This document shows, in pieces, positions 62,682 to 64,000 of a DNA stretch of 64,000 bases. Position 1 is the stretch's first letter. Each line of letters begins with the position of its first letter. A model generated the notes under the pieces. That model was not told the origin of the DNA. It saw only the letters and a list, made by a program, of their open reading frames with translations, and made no database searches. A program made the translations under genes and the position numbers. The stretch comes from Gracilaria gracilis (taxonomy: Eukaryota > Rhodophyta > Florideophyceae > Gracilariales > Gracilariaceae), in the NCBI GenBank assembly GCA_030374805.1, contig JARGSG010000228.1:248001-312000 (forward strand), in the 5' to 3' direction.

Positions 62682-64000
62682 GACCTATAGAACCGAAAGA
62701 TGTACCGTAGTATGTGTAAAATCGAATTGTGTACATTTTATTACGCTTTCTCTCTAACTCTCGTGTTCCACAGGGGAGGACGAGAATTCCCCCAAGTGAG
62801 TGGGTGTCGTCACTTTTATCATCCAGTGACGTGAACAAAATGGGGATAGGATTCGGGGGAGTGTGTTGACGTTCAAGTACATAGAATAGAAGATACGGAG
62901 TACATATGATATCATGTGAAAGTGTAACAGTTTTTAGAAGTGAGGTTTCGTACAGGAAGGGAAATTTCCGTCCCAATTTCCGGAAAGTGATTCCGAAAAG
63001 TACTAAAAAGGTGCGATATTTATACCACACGTCGAGTGGAGGTGTGCGTTTCACGGGGGACCTGCGATCACGTCGAGCGGCGAACACGTCTTGAAGCGAG
63101 CGGTGACAACATCTAGAGCGCACCGCCCGGCGCATCGTCGTCGTCCGATTCCATATGTGGAAACGTAAACGAGAAGTGCGAATGCGAGTGCGAATGCGGG
63201 GGATGTAAGCGGGCGCGCGTCAAAAGGGCAAACGCGTGAAGAGGTGGTAGGTCGGGGTCGCGAGGATGGCTTGGGTAGTATTACGCGTGCGCCTCGAAGA
63301 GGCGATGTGGAAAATGGCGAGGGCGGTATTGGGCGTACTTTGCGCCCTCCTCGAAGCGGATTACTTGGGAAAGGTAGAAAGAACACGGGGAGACGTGATC
63401 GAGGCCGACCGTTGGAGCGAACCGATCGAACCGAGCGAACCGAGCGCACCAAGCAAACGGAGCGAACCCAGCGAACCGAGCGAACGGTAAGTGCTTTGGT
63501 AACACAAGCTACTCCGCTTTTACATGCGATGGGAAATGGAGGAAGGGAAAGCAGGGGAGGGGTGGGAGGAAGGCAAGGGGATGATGCGCGGGGCGGTAGG
63601 GATAGAGGTGGGCGGCGAAGGGGCGATGACTCCACGCAAGTTGTAGAAGAAGGCGAGTGTGGGGATGTCATAGAGAAGGGGAGGGAGTGTCGCAGTGGGG
63701 GGAGGGAAGGACGATAGCAAGAAGTACTAGTGCGATAGTTAGCCGTGATATTCGAGGGAAGGAGGGAGAGAGAGTGGCTGGGGTTGGCGTTCTGGAGGGG
63801 AGGGGTCGCGAAAGAGAAGTAGGAGGAGGCATTCAGGAGGCGAGAAACGAGGGCATGGAGGTTGTGGTTCATGTTAGGAGGAATCGAATGGTAGGCAGAG
63901 AAAGAACTGGAGGACCGCAACATACTGCGATGCGGGAGGATGAGTAAGTGGGGGGTATGAGGCATATGAGGGAGCATGGAAACGCGGAGGACAGTGGGAG
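62682..64000. other. Low-complexity right margin
   Basis: AT-rich up to about 63.1 kb, then strongly G-rich on the plus strand. Frames are open on both strands because of composition, giving Arg/Glu/Gly- or Pro/Ser/Leu-rich translations (for example 63051-63977 minus and 63244-63717 plus). I do not support a gene here. Confidence 0.35.
63419..63490. repeat. Nine-base tandem repeat, about eight units
   Basis: The unit GAACCGAGC is repeated about eight times with small changes. Because nine is a multiple of three, all frames stay open across it (for example TER-like or SEP-like residue repeats). Confidence 0.85.

Larger units (their letters stand above)
51008..64000. mobile_element. Unclassified large element with chromatin- and DNA-modifying cargo
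   Basis: This span shows one coherent design. A core at about 57.2-59.5 kb is packed with inverted repeats, and long coding blocks run away from it on both sides. Recognisable parts, left to right: an unknown gene, a ketopantoate-reductase-like protein, a 2-oxoglutarate/Fe(II)-oxygenase-like domain, a ParB/Srx-like domain, the core, an unknown spliced gene, a DNA methyltransferase and a SET domain. I saw no capsid, polymerase, integrase or transposase gene, so I assign it to no known class. The left limit is set by where the Ty3/gypsy copy stops; the right limit is outside the window. It could also be a domesticated gene cluster or an insertion from another genome. Confidence 0.5.

Noticed and set aside
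63051-63977. 308-codon minus-strand frame at the right edge
   Set aside because: The translation is Ser/Pro/Leu-rich, caused by G-rich plus-strand sequence and the nine-base repeat. Overlapping frames on the other strand are equally open.
51008-64000. Classifying the large element as a Polinton, Starship or KDZ-type transposon
   Set aside because: I found no capsid, protein-primed polymerase, integrase, tyrosine recombinase or KDZ transposase in the visible part, so none of these names is supported.

Overview
The window looks like nuclear DNA of a photosynthetic eukaryote, most likely a multicellular red alga; this placement is inference. The reasons are a glutamine synthetase and a short-chain dehydrogenase with N-terminal extensions resembling red-algal plastid transit peptides (a Phe near the start, as in SAFVPG and RPAFIS), a DUF1664 protein of the plant type, mostly single-exon genes with rare short GT-AG introns (about 90-190 nt), and a sharp split between a compact gene island and a transposon-rich region.

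Region 1 (1-31.7 kb) is a gene island whose genes alternate between divergent and convergent pairs. Recognised genes: a partial FANCA-like DNA-repair protein, plastid-type glutamine synthetase, glucose-6-phosphate 1-epimerase-like protein, a CRT10-like beta-propeller protein, a 47-residue very basic two-exon protein, a split membrane protein, COP9 signalosome subunit 1, histone stem-loop binding protein SLBP, Mediator subunit 11, a DUF1664 membrane/coiled-coil protein, UTP15, the large subunit of replication protein A (without its usual zinc ribbon), a CDK11-type kinase, a short-chain dehydrogenase, an ADAL-type adenosine/N6-methyl-AMP deaminase and an unrecognised 543-residue protein.

Region 2 (31.7-51 kb) is a repeat landscape: a Tc1/mariner relic, a truncated Ty3/gypsy copy joined to a broken pogo-like transposon, a complete Ty3/gypsy element with 224-bp LTRs and a 5-bp target duplication, a probable intron-bearing hypothetical gene or pseudogene, and a third Ty3/gypsy copy cut off near 51.0 kb.

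Region 3 (51-64 kb, running off the right edge) is the most unusual part. It appears to be one large, unclassified element. Two coding blocks point away from a 2.3-kb core full of long hairpins. The left block holds a basic leader, a ParB/sulfiredoxin-like domain and a 2-oxoglutarate/Fe(II)-oxygenase-like domain in one frame of about 3.9 kb. The right block holds an unknown spliced gene, a DPPY-class DNA methyltransferase and a SET-domain protein. A ketopantoate-reductase-like oxidoreductase and another unknown gene lie further left. The long frames are interrupted several times, always by TAA or TAG and never by TGA, with almost no loss of frame. I saw no capsid, polymerase, integrase or transposase gene in it.
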